A stretch of DNA of 64,000 nucleotides, taken from the NCBI RefSeq assembly GCF_902459465.1, contig NC_047069.1:4683171-4747170 (forward strand). The letters are read 5' to 3'. How positions within the stretch are numbered: position 1 is the first letter of the stretch; each line of letters starts with the position of its first letter. Both the position numbers and the translations under genes were made by a program. Of the stretch, positions 21,101-47,600 are shown one piece after another. The notes below the pieces were generated by a model. That model saw only the letters and a list, made by a program, of their open reading frames with translations. It was not told the origin of the DNA and ran no database searches. Origin of the DNA: Asterias rubens (Eukaryota; Echinodermata; Asteroidea; Forcipulatida; Asteriidae).

Positions 21101-23211
21101 AGAGACAGAAGTAAACAAATACATAAGAGATTTTGTAAAGAAAAAAACTAATATACACTTTGAGACAAGTAATTGTTTTTGTAACATTTAGTCTCACCAA
21201 ACAGTTATCAATGGTAACTATTTGAAAGACAATACATTGAAAAGCAATACAGTTCTCAAGAACAAAATCTACCTGGGAAGTAGACACACAAGTGTTGTTA
21301 CCACAAACTAGATAGAAAATCAATTGTTAACAACAACAACTGTTTAAAAGTTCTTTCACAGCACCTAAACAAACAAAAATTGCTATTGTTATCACCTCAT
21401 CTTTGTGCAAGGCAACATCTCACTACACTTTTGACTATGAATCTTCTGAACCATTTTCCTGATGAACATGAGATTTTAGCCAAGAAAAAGTTGCAGTGTT
21501 GTTTCTCACCACACGTCCAACCAAATTAGCTTGTGAAATAAACTATATTTCTTAATATTTCTTCTTTCACTGATCACAGAGAAATGCTACTTACTTTTAC
21601 CATCATCTGAGAAGGCCACACCCCTACAGGCTTTCTGATGAGCTGGCAAGGACATAATCTCTTCACTTGGCATTTCTGGTGAAAAAGAATACCTAAGCAA
21701 AAAAAGGGAGAAATTAAAACATATACATATTTAATACCAGATCTTTTCTGAAGAGGATTGTGTATACTTCCTGTTAATGCATTGCAAGTAAAGTAATACA
21801 CTATATTGCAAGACAACTGATATCAAGATTTATTTACATACTTAGAGTCATTAGTTTATTAGAAGCACAACTTCAAATTCAGCAAATAGATAAAATTAAA
21901 AAAAATACCAACATCATTCATAATACAAAACTTTTGCTAAATGTACTCGAAGGGGGCCTATCATTATCAACAATGTGAACATTAGCATAATGTAAAGGGT
22001 CTTACAGTTTAACAGTGCCATCCATCATAGCTCCAGCCAGGATGTTATCACTTGGATGACAACATAATCTGGATATCATATCATCACACAAAATGGTCTT
22101 GGGTTTGGGTGCCTGTTCAAAAAATATATAAAAATATAAAAACAACAGTTAAAGATGGTTGCTAGCCTCGTCCCCACCAACAGTCCCTGACCAGAGTCAG
22201 GGGGGAAATACTATAATCATCACAAATAATATGAATAAAATAAATCAAATGAGCGGCTGCAACTTGGATTGGAAGATGATTCATGATTCCTTTTCCATGC
22301 AATTTCCTGGCTTCCTCTTCACAAAAACAAACAACACACCACACTCAATTTTTTTTTATTTATTGTTGTTTTGGCGTAAACAAGCTGCCCGCGCAAGCTT
22401 TCGCGCAAGCTTGAAGCTTACACGCATAATCTTCAGTTCAAGTTTGCACGCTCAGCGAGGCGGAGGCTGAAGTTTGCGCGCGAGGATAGAAGTAAGTGCC
22501 AACATTACATACATTGTCATCTTTGTTTGTTAAAATGTATTTATATTTGTACCCCTGTACTGCGCCTAAGGTGGTGCAATATTTTGCCTTTTAAAGGCAG
22601 TGGACACTATTGGTAATTACTCAAAATAATTATCATCATAAAACCTTTCTTGATTACGAGTAATGGGCAGAGGTTGATAGGATAACACATTGTGAGAAGT
22701 GGCTCCCTCTGAAGTGGAGTAGTTTTCGAGAAAGAAGTAATTTTCCACTAATTTGATTTCGAGACCTCAAGTTTAGAATTTGAGGTCTCGAAATCAAGCA
22801 TCTGAAAGCACACAACTTCGTGTGACAAGGGTGTTTTTTCTTTCATAGTTATCTCGCAACTTCAACGACCAATCAAGCTCAAATTTTTACAGGTTTGTTA
22901 TTTTATGCATATGTTGAGATACAGCAAGTGAGAAGACTGGTCTTTGACAATTACCAATAGTGTCCAGTGTCTTTAAAGTTTAATATTTTATAAAAATGAA
23001 TTGAATTTGAATGATTATGAATGAAAATTCTCACCTCCGATTCGTCATCGTCTTCTTCTTCATCTTCACTATTCCCCTCTTCCTCACTTTCACTTTCCGA
23101 TTCTGCTTCTTCTTCTTCAGAATTATTGCTGGCTTCATCTGAATCAGAGACAGAATCATCTTTAGCACAGTCCTCAAGGTTGCTCACGTTTTCCGACATG
23201 GTGGCCGCCAT
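18151..23211 (-). CDS. WDR55: WDR55, nucleolar WD-repeat protein of ribosome biogenesis
   Basis: Eight exons on the minus strand: 23211-23035, 22112-22006, 21692-21595, 21095-20935, 20065-19959, 19605-19506, 18993-18824, 18406-18151 (stop TAA). All junctions are GT-AG and phases agree, giving 391 residues (human 383). The ATG at 23211 (A at -3, G at +4) is used; ATG 23199 in a GCCACC context is an alternative start four residues in. Residues ~17-59 are an acidic Asp/Glu/Ser tract typical of the family. WD-repeat signatures follow: AGAMMDGTVKL, LYTISRDKSLRVFDANTG, ATADDDGQFKVWDLRKK, VATSGDGTMSSFNIRRR, CGASDGALNIYNWNEFGD, TGSMDGMIRAVSILPNRF, SCSHDQKIKFWNVSHLL. WDR55 proteins act in nucleolar rRNA processing. 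The terminal exon is duplicated downstream, and the gene is head-to-head with PGAP2. Confidence 0.95.
18449..18640. repeat. MITE family A fragment in WDR55 intron 7
   Basis: Begins GGCACTGGACACATTTGGTA and runs through CCTTGTTGTACAAATCTGTG to GTGCTTTCAGATGCC, i.e. the left half of a family A unit. It then passes directly into the tRNA-like SINE at 18640-18788. Confidence 0.6.
18640..18788 (-). repeat. tRNA-derived SINE in WDR55 intron 7
   Basis: On the minus strand it contains TGAGTGGTTAAGAGCGTCAA (A-box region of a Leu/Ser-type tRNA), then GTGGGTTTGAATCCTGG (B-box GGTTTGAATCC). Together these resemble a class II tRNA head. An inverted truncated copy is at 17829-17945. It starts ~36 bp after the exon 7 donor. 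Confidence 0.6.
19904..19946 (+). repeat. (AAAC)n microsatellite in WDR55 intron 5
   Basis: About ten AAAC-type units with one interruption, starting ~13 bp beyond the exon 5 donor (minus-strand sense TTTG). Confidence 0.8.
20793..20909. repeat. Foldback MITE in WDR55 intron 4
   Basis: Arms GGCCATGTCCAAATCGGCGG plus CTATGGCTACAG are inverted as TAGCCACAGCCTGCTATTCG plus GACACAGTC. It ends ~26 bp downstream (minus sense) of the exon 4 donor. A weaker element with GGTGGCTACAGC and CTGTAGCCACC arms lies at 59020-59090. Confidence 0.6.
22591..22976. repeat. MITE family A, complete copy in WDR55 intron 1
   Basis: Runs from TTAAAGGCAGTGGACACTAT to TAGTGTCCAGTGTCTTTAA, ~386 bp. The two ends are inverted repeats and TTAA occurs at both tips. 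The centre is the palindrome GAGACCTCAAGTTTAGAATT then TGAGGTCTCGAAATC. TTAA at both tips would fit a TTAA target duplication (piggyBac- or Kolobok-like), which is inference. Confidence 0.8.
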
Positions 23212-24592
23212 CTTTACAATTTCACCCAATTACAAATAATAACCCGAATACGAATAATAACTTCCCCCAAAAGGGGGCGCTGTTTTGGGGACCGTTAATT
23301 AAACTAAACAATTTCTACCAAAGAGAGCGCTATTTTGGGGGACCGTTAAATAAAGAAAGAAAAGGGCCGGCGATTTCTTCCCTAAAAACATAGACTTGTG
23401 GACAAGTCGTTAAATCGGCCCCACGCGCTGAGATAGTGCTCCCCCGACAACGCTGCTCTCGCGCGAACTCACTGCTCTCGCGCGAACTGATGGCTCCCCG
23501 ATTTCGACTCCTCATAATGAGGAGTCGAAATCGGGGAGCCATCAGTTCGCGCGAGAGCAGTGAGTTCGCGCGAGAGCAGCGTTGTCGGGGGAGCACTATC
23601 TCAGCGCGTGGGGCCGATTTAACGACTTGTCCACAAGTCTACTAAAAACACGGCACACTGCACTGCCGGTCAGACTCGACGTGACACTGAAGTGCCAACC
23701 TACTTCACCGGGACCGTAAGACGCTTACTCAATTGTAGTTATTGTGATATTGTATTATTTTGTTTAATATAATATTCTCAACATTCATTACAGTCAAACG
23801 AGCAGAGAGAAGACAATAAAGAACATTTACTTTAGTTTTTTTGTATAGATGTGGGCGACATGAGCGAGGAAAACCCGAGAGAATTATTCCAGGCCAGGGG
23901 GAAAACCCACGATTTCATTGTTATTGTTTATTATTTATGATGAGCATTCGCACTGACGGTGACACTCCCACAGCATTATGCAGTAAATCCAGTCATTTTC
24001 CTAGTTCTTGTCTGGACTTGGATGACTTTCCTACCCCTTTACTGGGTGTCTCAATAATGAGATATCCCTTTATATGAAAAATAGTGAAAAAGTGGTGGCA
24101 GGATACGGAAAGATATCCAATAAAAACAACAATCCATAATTGGTATTATTTATTGATGTTCGTTCCTTTAATTCTACGCTGCAATAATCGTTCTGAATCT
24201 TCGTTCTGAATCTCACGGGTTCTTCATTGCAGTCAGGAGGATTGAGGGTTAATAATCACAACTTACTACCACCCATCTACCAGTGCCACCATCACTGAAG
24301 AAAAAGTTTAGTTGTAAGTAACTGTGTAGGTTGGTGGTAAGTGCTGAGTTGATTGAAAGACCATCCGCCAAAAGCTGGTGCCGAGTCTACAAGGTTACAC
24401 TCGGGTTTCCACAGCTGACTTTGTGGGTGCCAAGTTTCTTGGTGCCAAAGTGATTGGCTCCCATTGCATTACACATTTTTAGTTGTAGTTTTAATAACCT
24501 ATCGATCCTTTGTTTTCTCTCAAAGTCTTGAGGCAATTTGTAGGTCGGAGGACAGAGAAGACGCAAAGCTACAAGAAGCCCAGGCTAAGACA
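23212..24592. promoter_or_regulatory. Shared upstream region of divergent WDR55 and PGAP2
   Basis: 1.38 kb separate the WDR55 start (minus) from the PGAP2 start (plus). An ATTTTGGGGACCGTTAA-like motif occurs twice (23283-23299 and 23331-23347). The perfect palindrome lies between the genes. The PGAP2 coding exon probably begins at an acceptor near 24526, so its 5'UTR exon(s) should lie further left, but I cannot place them. A promoter role is inferred from gene orientation only. Confidence 0.4.
23391..23641. mobile_element. Perfect 251-bp palindrome (foldback element) with 9-bp target-site duplication
   Basis: Two 125-bp arms (23391-23515 and 23517-23641) are exact reverse complements around a single central base at 23516. 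The nine bases CTAAAAACA lie immediately outside on both sides (23382-23390, 23642-23650), the signature of transposition. Each arm tip is itself a small inverted repeat (GACTTGTGGACAAGTC), and each arm holds a direct repeat of CTGCTCTCGCGCGAACT. The element is far more GC-rich than its flanks. A 9-bp duplication with long terminal repeats fits a Mutator-like or Merlin-like non-autonomous element; class is inferred. It sits 180 bp upstream of the WDR55 start codon. Confidence 0.85.
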
Positions 24593-39742
<15,150 letters not shown>

Positions 39743-39862
39743 TGACCAGTCTATACTAATACTGTACTTTATCTTGATTCAAAGAGAGCACAATATAGGT
39801 AAATATCAGGCTCCAAATTCTTACTTTATTACGCCTTTTAACCGAAAAGGTATTTATGAATG

Positions 39863-40013
39863 GGAATCAAAGTGTGTTGAATCGGTTTTCAACTAGTGGT
39901 TTAAACCCGCCGAGGCCTGGTTCTTGATAATTCGTCTCGGTAAAATTATCAAGAACCAGGCCTCGTTGGGATTAAACCACTAGTTGAAAACCTCTTCACC
40001 ACACATTGATTCC
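39863..40013. repeat. Foldback MITE in PGAP2 3' flank
   Basis: Arms GGGAATCAAAGTGTGTTGAA and CACCACACATTGATTCCC are inverted. Stronger inner arms read TTTTCAACTAGTGGTTTAA and TTAAACCACTAGTTGAAAA, then GAGGCCTGGTTCTTGATAAT and ATTATCAAGAACCAGGCCTC. About 150 bp, probably inside the PGAP2 3'UTR. Confidence 0.75.
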
Positions 40014-40884
40014 CTTAGTTAAGAGGAGTTTGGTGAAATCGACGGCTAATCAAATAAAAGTACCGATGCTTTACAGTATCCATGTCTAAACACAGTACCA
40101 GCAGTTTTGATAAACTTTGTGGTATTGATATATTTGTCCAGTCCTTTAGTATTTTCTTGTGTATATTACTAGTTTACTTAGGGCCAAGCAATTCATTTTG
40201 ATGATACGTATTTTCTTTGATAACTAATATGCTGCACTTGATCATTAATTAATTTTCAATCTGTACTGTGTTGTGCAAATAATTTGTTTTTTTCATCCAA
40301 GCAGCTACGTAAAGTGATTGCATATTTTAAAGATCTATGTAATGTATTTAATTGTTATTATTTTATTGTTATTATTGACAGTACTAATCTTATTCGATAC
40401 AGTTAGATATACTAAATAAATCATGAAATATGCCAATATTTAATTGTCTTTTAAAACTAGACCCTGTTGTACTCGAGTAGTTATAAGAAGATTTAATATT
40501 TCAGGCTGACTGATTTAAAGTTGCCATGTATGTTAACTTGTAAATAATCTCATATCTGAAGACAGATGTTAGGACAGGAATTTTATATTTCCAAATAGAA
40601 AACTGGCTGAAAGTTTACGGGATCATTTTGTGGTATTATGAGGTGGTCAAGCAGTCCAGTGCACTGGACAAATCTTTGTTCAATGCACGATTCAAATACT
40701 GTAGCACAAAAAGCACAAGCATGACAAAACTATGCTTTCCAGAACAAGGTTGCCATTCAAAATACCATGTCACATGTACAATCTTTTACTTGTATCCTGC
40801 ATATTTTTGCTAAGCAGAATTTATTTAAGCAATATTTTCTGCTTTTATTAGGCACAGGGGTTGTCAGAGTGGGCTCATCTTGTC

Positions 40885-41068
40885 AAGGGCCCAATTTCAT
40901 TGCTTGACAAAAATACACTTAGCAGACATGAGCAGGATAATAGTAAAAAGTTATGCTTGTGATGATGTGACTATGTATTTTGACCGGTGACCTACTTCTG
41001 GTAAGCATGTTTTTTTGTTGTCCTTTGCCGCTCTCTATGATTAGGTTTCTCTGTGAAATTGGCCCATG
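40885..41068. repeat. MITE family B, diverged copy
   Basis: GGGCCCAATTTCATTGCTTG at the left, TCTCTGTGAAATTGGCCCAT at the right, inverted ends. The interior has ACACTTAGCAGACATGAGCA. Confidence 0.6.
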
Positions 41069-44000
41069 GTCATGGTACTTTGTAAAACACTTTAAAAACA
41101 ACAAATTGTCTGTCCTTTGGATGGGATGTAATTACATTAAGAATAGGCCTAGGAATTTTGCCCCTTTGTTTCTGGCATGGTTATCTGCAGATTGTACTAT
41201 ATCGCCTCGTCAGAGCTTCCAACTGAAAATAAACCAACATTTTCATGCTCTGATGAACACATTTGAAAAACTTCCTGATTATGAAAATTGTTCTTATTGA
41301 TTTATTGAAATTCTAAATAACTCCCTGATTGTTGTAAAAAATCTTCCTGGTTGCAGGAGACAAATGTTGGCAGCTCTGCCTCGTAAACACTTTCAGGGTG
41401 CTTTATTAATACATCTCAAAACTCAGCATAATTATACTTGGCATATACCAGTTGTAATGGGACATCTGTAGACCTGTATATATAGCGATTTATAACTTCT
41501 GAGTATAATCGTTTCATAGAGAAAGGATATAAGCTTTGTATACTATTATTGTGTTTGTTCAGAGGCTGACAGTTTTTGAGGTGGTATAAACAAGACATAA
41601 ATATCCTAATTTCAGGAAGAGGCTAAATTTATCTTTTTTTTCTGCAGGACATGAACTGTGTATAATACATAGGCTGTTTATTATTTAAAAGTTAATATTT
41701 ATTTATAAAAACTGAAATGGAGAGTAATATTATTTTGATTTTGGTTTATTTGCTGAAATAGTTTTAAATTGTATTTAATTTTGTTTTGTTATTTTGTGAA
41801 TTTCGGGAAGAAGTGACAGACTAATTAAAGGCATTTTCTTTAAAGTGTAATTGATTAAAGAAGAAGACTCTGCTTTAGGGTCGTAACTTCAGCACATTTA
41901 ACTGGTTTTTTTTGTGCATTTATACCATATCAATTTATTCTGTGAGCGATTTGCAACAGCCAATACTAACTATTCTCGCTTCCCCATGTTAACAAAAGAG
42001 TTTGAACACACCTTAATGTTAGCCCAAAATGTTTTGTTTTTTCATTGGGCGTGGTCTCATTTTCTTGACAAAATAACAATAGTCTTCAACTGACACACAG
42101 TTCTCTAACCATGCCCTTTCTTCTGGTTCTGTGAGGGCATTATTCTGAGGTTTTGGCCTTGGCACTCTCCGACTATAGACTGCGGTCCAGTCATGCTGTA
42201 TTGCCCAAGCAAACAACAACTGTAACCACATGTTATCAAATCAAATCTGTCTGAGTTTGGGATCACTTTGTGGTCAATATTATTGCCAATAAATGTATCC
42301 ATCGTTTTCACTTAAAGAGAGTTTCAGATGCTTGATTTTGGAAGAGCAAATCCATCATTTGGACTATCAAATGTCACCCCCCCCCCCGACCATCACCGCA
42401 CAAAAAAAGAGAATTTTCTATCCAAACAAAATATTGAATAAACTTTGTTTTCACCGTAATCAAAAGAGAGTACCCCCAAATAAGTTTTCTCTTATGTTTG
42501 TCTTGATCGGATCGAACTCAAATGACATTATTTTCCCTTTACGTTTCGGATTTAATTATTTATCAGGACCTTGAGCTTATTTAGGCGTATACAACTTTCC
42601 TCAGGACTGCGTTTTCAAACGCTTTTATACGATTGATAATAACTTGGTGAACTGTGGGATTAGCATCTTAACAACAACAATAGTTGACAATAATTATGCG
42701 TCATCACAGTCGACCAGACGGCCACTTCCTGTGTTATGGACAGCAAGGCGTTATTTGTGATGACAATGTTAGACCAGAGGAAGCGACTACAGATTGAAGA
42801 CAACAATTCAATTAAGATAATTATAAACTAAAGTCTGCAAATAGTCGCATTTTTCTGTTCCTATCAAACATTTTTCTAGCTTTCAAACGGACGATCTGTA
42901 AACATTGGGTAACGATGCTAGATTGTTAAATTGAAATTTAGCCAATAGAGTTCTCAAATTGGTGCCCATCTTTGATGAACTTTAAGAAGAAGACGCAAGC
43001 ACTTGTGAACAACGATTCGTATGACATGGTTTTTGTAAAGTTGATTGGAAAGTAACGCGCAAGATTTAGTTTTTATTGGGCCTATCTTTTGTATTATTAT
43101 TTTTTTTTTCGAGCAGGCAAACAGATTGGAATGCATTCAGATGATCAAGTTTAGGGTGAAATTGTCTTGAAGAATCTTCAGTGTAAAATTCATGTATGCC
43201 GAGACACAGCTGATGTATGAATAAGCATTGTGAAAGTATTTGATTTCGATGCGTGTGAAAAAAACATAGGTTGTTTGTTTGTTTTCCAGCTTTCAAATTG
43301 GCTGAACCCATATCCCCCAACTGCAGGTGTGCCATGTTTATGAAACACAAGCACACCATTCTCTGTCGTTACAAGATCTTATTTTTAGGTGGGAGTGTGC
43401 CATAACTCATGTGCCCAAGAACCTATATCGATGCCTTTCCCCGGTTTGACGCTTCTAAAGTTCTGCATGCGTCATCATCATCACAACACACAGCGTTCCC
43501 TGCGGTGATTTTGCCGTAAACACCACCGCCAGATCAACATACATACTGGGTCTATAGGGGTGATGATATCGCGCAGGAATGTTCATTGATCATAATAGCT
43601 ATTTTTGTGATGGGGACTTTCGCATTGTATTACGCATTATGTTTATTTCTCCTGTCAGTGACCAGCAAAAAAAAGGTTGTTTTTATTGAAACTTTTTATG
43701 GTATGATTAATGACAGACTCTCCGGTTGAGAGGTAGGTGGAGAGAACCATCGGGTGACATTTTTGACTCTGGTCGATGGGGTGGGCGGGGTCGTGCGCAT
43801 ATAAGGTGGTAAGGTGCCTGTATTTTTTTATTTCAACTAATGTATGACATTCAAATTTTATAATTCTCTCCCCCCCCCCTTGAGTTGTCACCCTATACTG
43901 ACGTCATTTCCCTCTTGACAATGTGTCCCACTCGACCTATGCAACAGCTGGCCCTGTGGGGGTGTGATCACGTGTAAAAATATCCAAATTTTGATGACCA

Positions 44001-44515
44001 TAATATAAAAAAAGGCTTCCTCAGTATTAATCTCACTGGGATTCCCCTAAAGTTTTAAATAAACAAAACAAACAAATAAAACAGCAAGATTGTCCTCGAT
44101 TTAAGCCTTTCCATCATTTATGGAGTGATTATAGTGTTAGAAGCACTTAGAAGTAAAACAAAAAGAACTCAGGAGGGACTTTTTGCGAACAATAAAAACC
44201 GTTATAGTCGGAACAATGATCGTTATCACCCACTTAAAAATTACGAGGGGTGGATTTACACCGAAGTGGGTTTTCATTTATGACCGTGTAGTTCGCGTCA
44301 ATTTTATTGGGGCAGTTCCCGTGTGAAATAGTATTAAAAAATACATGTCTGTAGCATAAATTGAATTTTTTAATCAATAACTTTTAATTTGACTTGAGTT
44401 TGAGTTGGGAAATAAGGTTAAAGAATAATTAACACACAATCAGAAACGGTTTCCTCTATACGCGTTGTTTGCATTCTCTGGTGTGGGGCCGACCGGACCG
44501 CACACACACCGTATT

Positions 44516-44572
44516 ATGAAAATGGCGACCCGCTCGCATGGCATTACAGAAACGGTTGGAGGTGCATTATGA
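44516..44572 (+). promoter_or_regulatory. Upstream ORF 1 of the TBC1D gene
   Basis: ATG 44516 and a better-context ATG 44522 (AAA before, G after) open a frame ending at TGA 44570-44572. It is in the same frame as the main coding region starting at 44672, so only this stop separates them. Whether the transcript includes it is unknown. Confidence 0.45.
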
Positions 44573-44607
44573 GTCACCTTGTCTTGTGTGTCATACCAAG
44601 ACGGTAG
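44569..44607 (+). promoter_or_regulatory. Upstream ORF 2 of the TBC1D gene
   Basis: ATG 44569 overlaps the uORF 1 stop (ATGA overlap) and runs 12 codons to TAG 44605-44607 in a different frame from the main ORF. A second potential brake on translation if the 5'UTR starts upstream. Confidence 0.4.
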
Positions 44608-44671
44608 GGAATTCTCCCCTGAACTACAGAACAAGCTCAAGTACACGCCGGTGACGGCCAAAAGGTTCAGT

Positions 44672-47600
44672 ATGTCCCAGCCTGTACGCCTAGGTACAAC
44701 CAAAAAAGCACTGTCCTTGGACAGTGGTTTGAGAACGGGAGTAGTTGGTAAACAACAACATCAGCAGGCTCAGCCGCCGAGTCATCAGGGTGCTATAAAC
44801 GCCGCACCTGATAGAACTCTGTCCGTGGACAGTACACGCAATAAAAATCTCCCGGGTGATAACGCAGAGAAGCTTTATAGCACTTGTCACATTGTACCTG
44901 AACCTTTTACAATCAGTGAAGAAGAGATGCCAGTAGCACTCACTCCTTCACCGGACTCGGGTAGCAACAATAATGCCACAACATCATCTTGTACAACCTC
45001 ATTTTCAAACACATCAGTTGTGAATCTGGAGGAGAGTGATGATAGCATCATGGATGGTAGCACCTTAGATCCCAGCAAAGTGAAGATGCGCACATCCTTG
45101 GAGATAAGCCCCAGAGATAGACGGAGCAAGATGCTGGATCTCCACCCAGTCATCGTGACGGGTGGTAGGGATGTGATCGATGGAAATGCCAAAGCTTTCT
45201 TTAAGATGAAGTATTACGGGAATGTGCAATTGGATCGACGTATCACTCAGCCGATGCTGCCATGGTTTCTGGCCGATAAGCTGCGCCGAGCGAGGAGAGA
45301 TGTCCAAAACATCTTCCTGCAGGTGTCGTCGAGGGGAGTACTGGGCATTTCGGAGAGTAAAGGCTCGATCGTCTTTGAGCATTTTCCGCAGAACATTACA
45401 CGTTTCTCGCGGGGCCACAACAAGAAATGTTTTGCGTATCTGTGGAGATCCGAGAGTGATTCTAACTTCACATGTTTTGTCTTTGAAACATCTGATCCAG
45501 ATGTGGTAAGAAATAGTAAACATTGTCTTTAGTTATTATAAAATTACTGTCTTCCCTGCATGCAGTACAGGAAGTTTGTTATGGCTGAAATTTTTAAAAC
45601 AAAATTCTAGTCAGAGTGTTCTACACATTTGCTGTGATTTTAAATTATGGTGTCTGAAAATTGCTCCTTTTGCCAACTAACAAAAACAGACTTACTGAAT
45701 TTATATAACTGTATGGTCTTATGCCAAAATGGAAAAGATATCATGGGGCTAAGCTTCCTTCCATGTTACACAGTAGAAAAAGTGTTTTAATAGAATTAAT
45801 TGTTCTGTGTTATTCCTGTTGACTGAAGATTTACAAATTGTGCATTCTTACGCTATTGATAGAACTTGAATCACTTTATCATGTCAGGATTTGAAGTTCT
45901 GCACGCTACTTGATATAATTTTATTACAGCCAAAGTCTACACACGTCACCAACACAATGGGCCCTCATTAGGGGAGAAAACAAGTTTTCATGTTGGGGAA
46001 GGGGGAGGGTAGTGGTAAAGAAAAAGATTGCTCCAGCCCAGTTTCTAACCTATTATTAGAGGTAAATGGTTGTATTCAGTGCATACAATGAGTGTCTGCC
46101 AAGCAGTGCTTCATAATTTCACTAGTCTGCTTAATTAAATTAAATAACTGCCTGTGCGCTTGATGTATTTGATCAACATATTTTCAAAGAATTTGGAGGG
46201 AATATTCCTTCCAAAGTCTTTAAATGGCAAGTGTGCAGCAAGGATTGAGGGTGATGTTCATGAATCAAGTATGGTGGGCAGTACCCGGAAGAGTGGTTTT
46301 TAATTGTTCTAATTGGGAACACGGCTTTAATTGACAGCTGTGTGTATGTAGCCTACTTCTGACATGGCCTAAAATATACAAAGTACGGCCAACTCTTGTC
46401 TGAAAGCACTTTAAACTTTAGTTGCAATAGCTCTGCGTAACCCTCCTGCCGACGGCGAACCCCTTCGGCTCCGCCGTCGGCAGGAGGGTTACGTTATCGC
46501 AACTATTTAAACTTGAGTGTGACACAAGTTTTTATCTGCACACTGTCACCGTGTATGAAGAAGAATTTATATTTTTCACTGAAAGTCAATACTACTTTTT
46601 GTTTACTATGTGCTTTCAAAACTACATTTGCTTGTTTGGTGTACATGTACAGTAAATGCAGAATATCTAACTTGTTAAAGGTTGTTGTTAAAAGGAAGTG
46701 CTTCCTTGATTAGGTTGTAGTGTGTAGAACAGTGTTCTGTTGAATAACACAAAATAATCAATTTTCTGCAGGTGCATCAGGTTGCTGTAAACGTACGCGA
46801 TGCATCCAAGGAAGCCATGAAGTACAATCTCGTCAGTGAGGAAGAGAAAGCTGGAGTTGAGGCCATTGAGAACATACGCATCAACAATGCAACCATGTTT
46901 GAGGTACTGTACTGCGGACGGGTCACCGTCTCGCACAAGCGCGCCCCGCCCACCCTCATCGACGACACCATCGAGAAATTCAATGTACACGAAATCGAAA
47001 CCAAAAAGAAGAAATTGGCCGTGACGCGTAAACGTCATTTCTCAAGCGGAGATCAGAATGGAATAATATCGCCGAGCAGTGATGATGCGTCTATGGCGAC
47101 AGCCTCGGTAGACACCGACAGACTGAGTATGGAGGACACTGCATCATCAGTCAGCTCTGAGTCTATTACCTCGTCCCCTCTCAATCCAGATGCTGATGGG
47201 GACAGCATTGGTAGCCGCTCCAGCCAGAAAGACATGGCCAATGTCCTGTTGTCGCCAGTCACTAGGGACAGAGTAAGTTCGGCCGGGGCTGGAATGCTGA
47301 AACATCTGGACGGAGGATATGGAGATACTTTATCCTCGGCTTCGTCAACGACCTCCACGACTTCAGCAGAGACTAAAGTGCTAACAAGTGGACATAATCG
47401 CACAATGCTCTTCCAGATTGGCAAGACAATGCTGACTCTTATTAGCCCAGACAAGAAATCCTTCATGCTCACCAAGAAGTTCAATGACATCTCCTTTTGC
47501 TCACAGGTGAGTTTCAAATACTTGATATTGTTCTGGTGTGTTGTTTAAGAATGCAGACAATCAATTGGTAATAATTGAATACCAGTATTCAGCGTATGCG

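Larger units (their letters stand above)
39743..44515. other. Intergenic region between PGAP2 and the TBC1D gene
   Basis: Begins with the likely PGAP2 3'UTR; an AATAAA at 40415-40420, ~675 nt past the stop, is a candidate poly(A) signal. Foldback elements are at 39863-40013 and 40885-41068. Otherwise I see AT-rich DNA with short incoherent reading frames and no recognisable gene. Confidence 0.55.

Noticed and set aside
23330..23645. Two opposite-strand reading frames with the same protein sequence near 23.5 kb
   Set aside because: Identical translations on both strands are a direct consequence of the perfect palindrome, not of duplicated genes.
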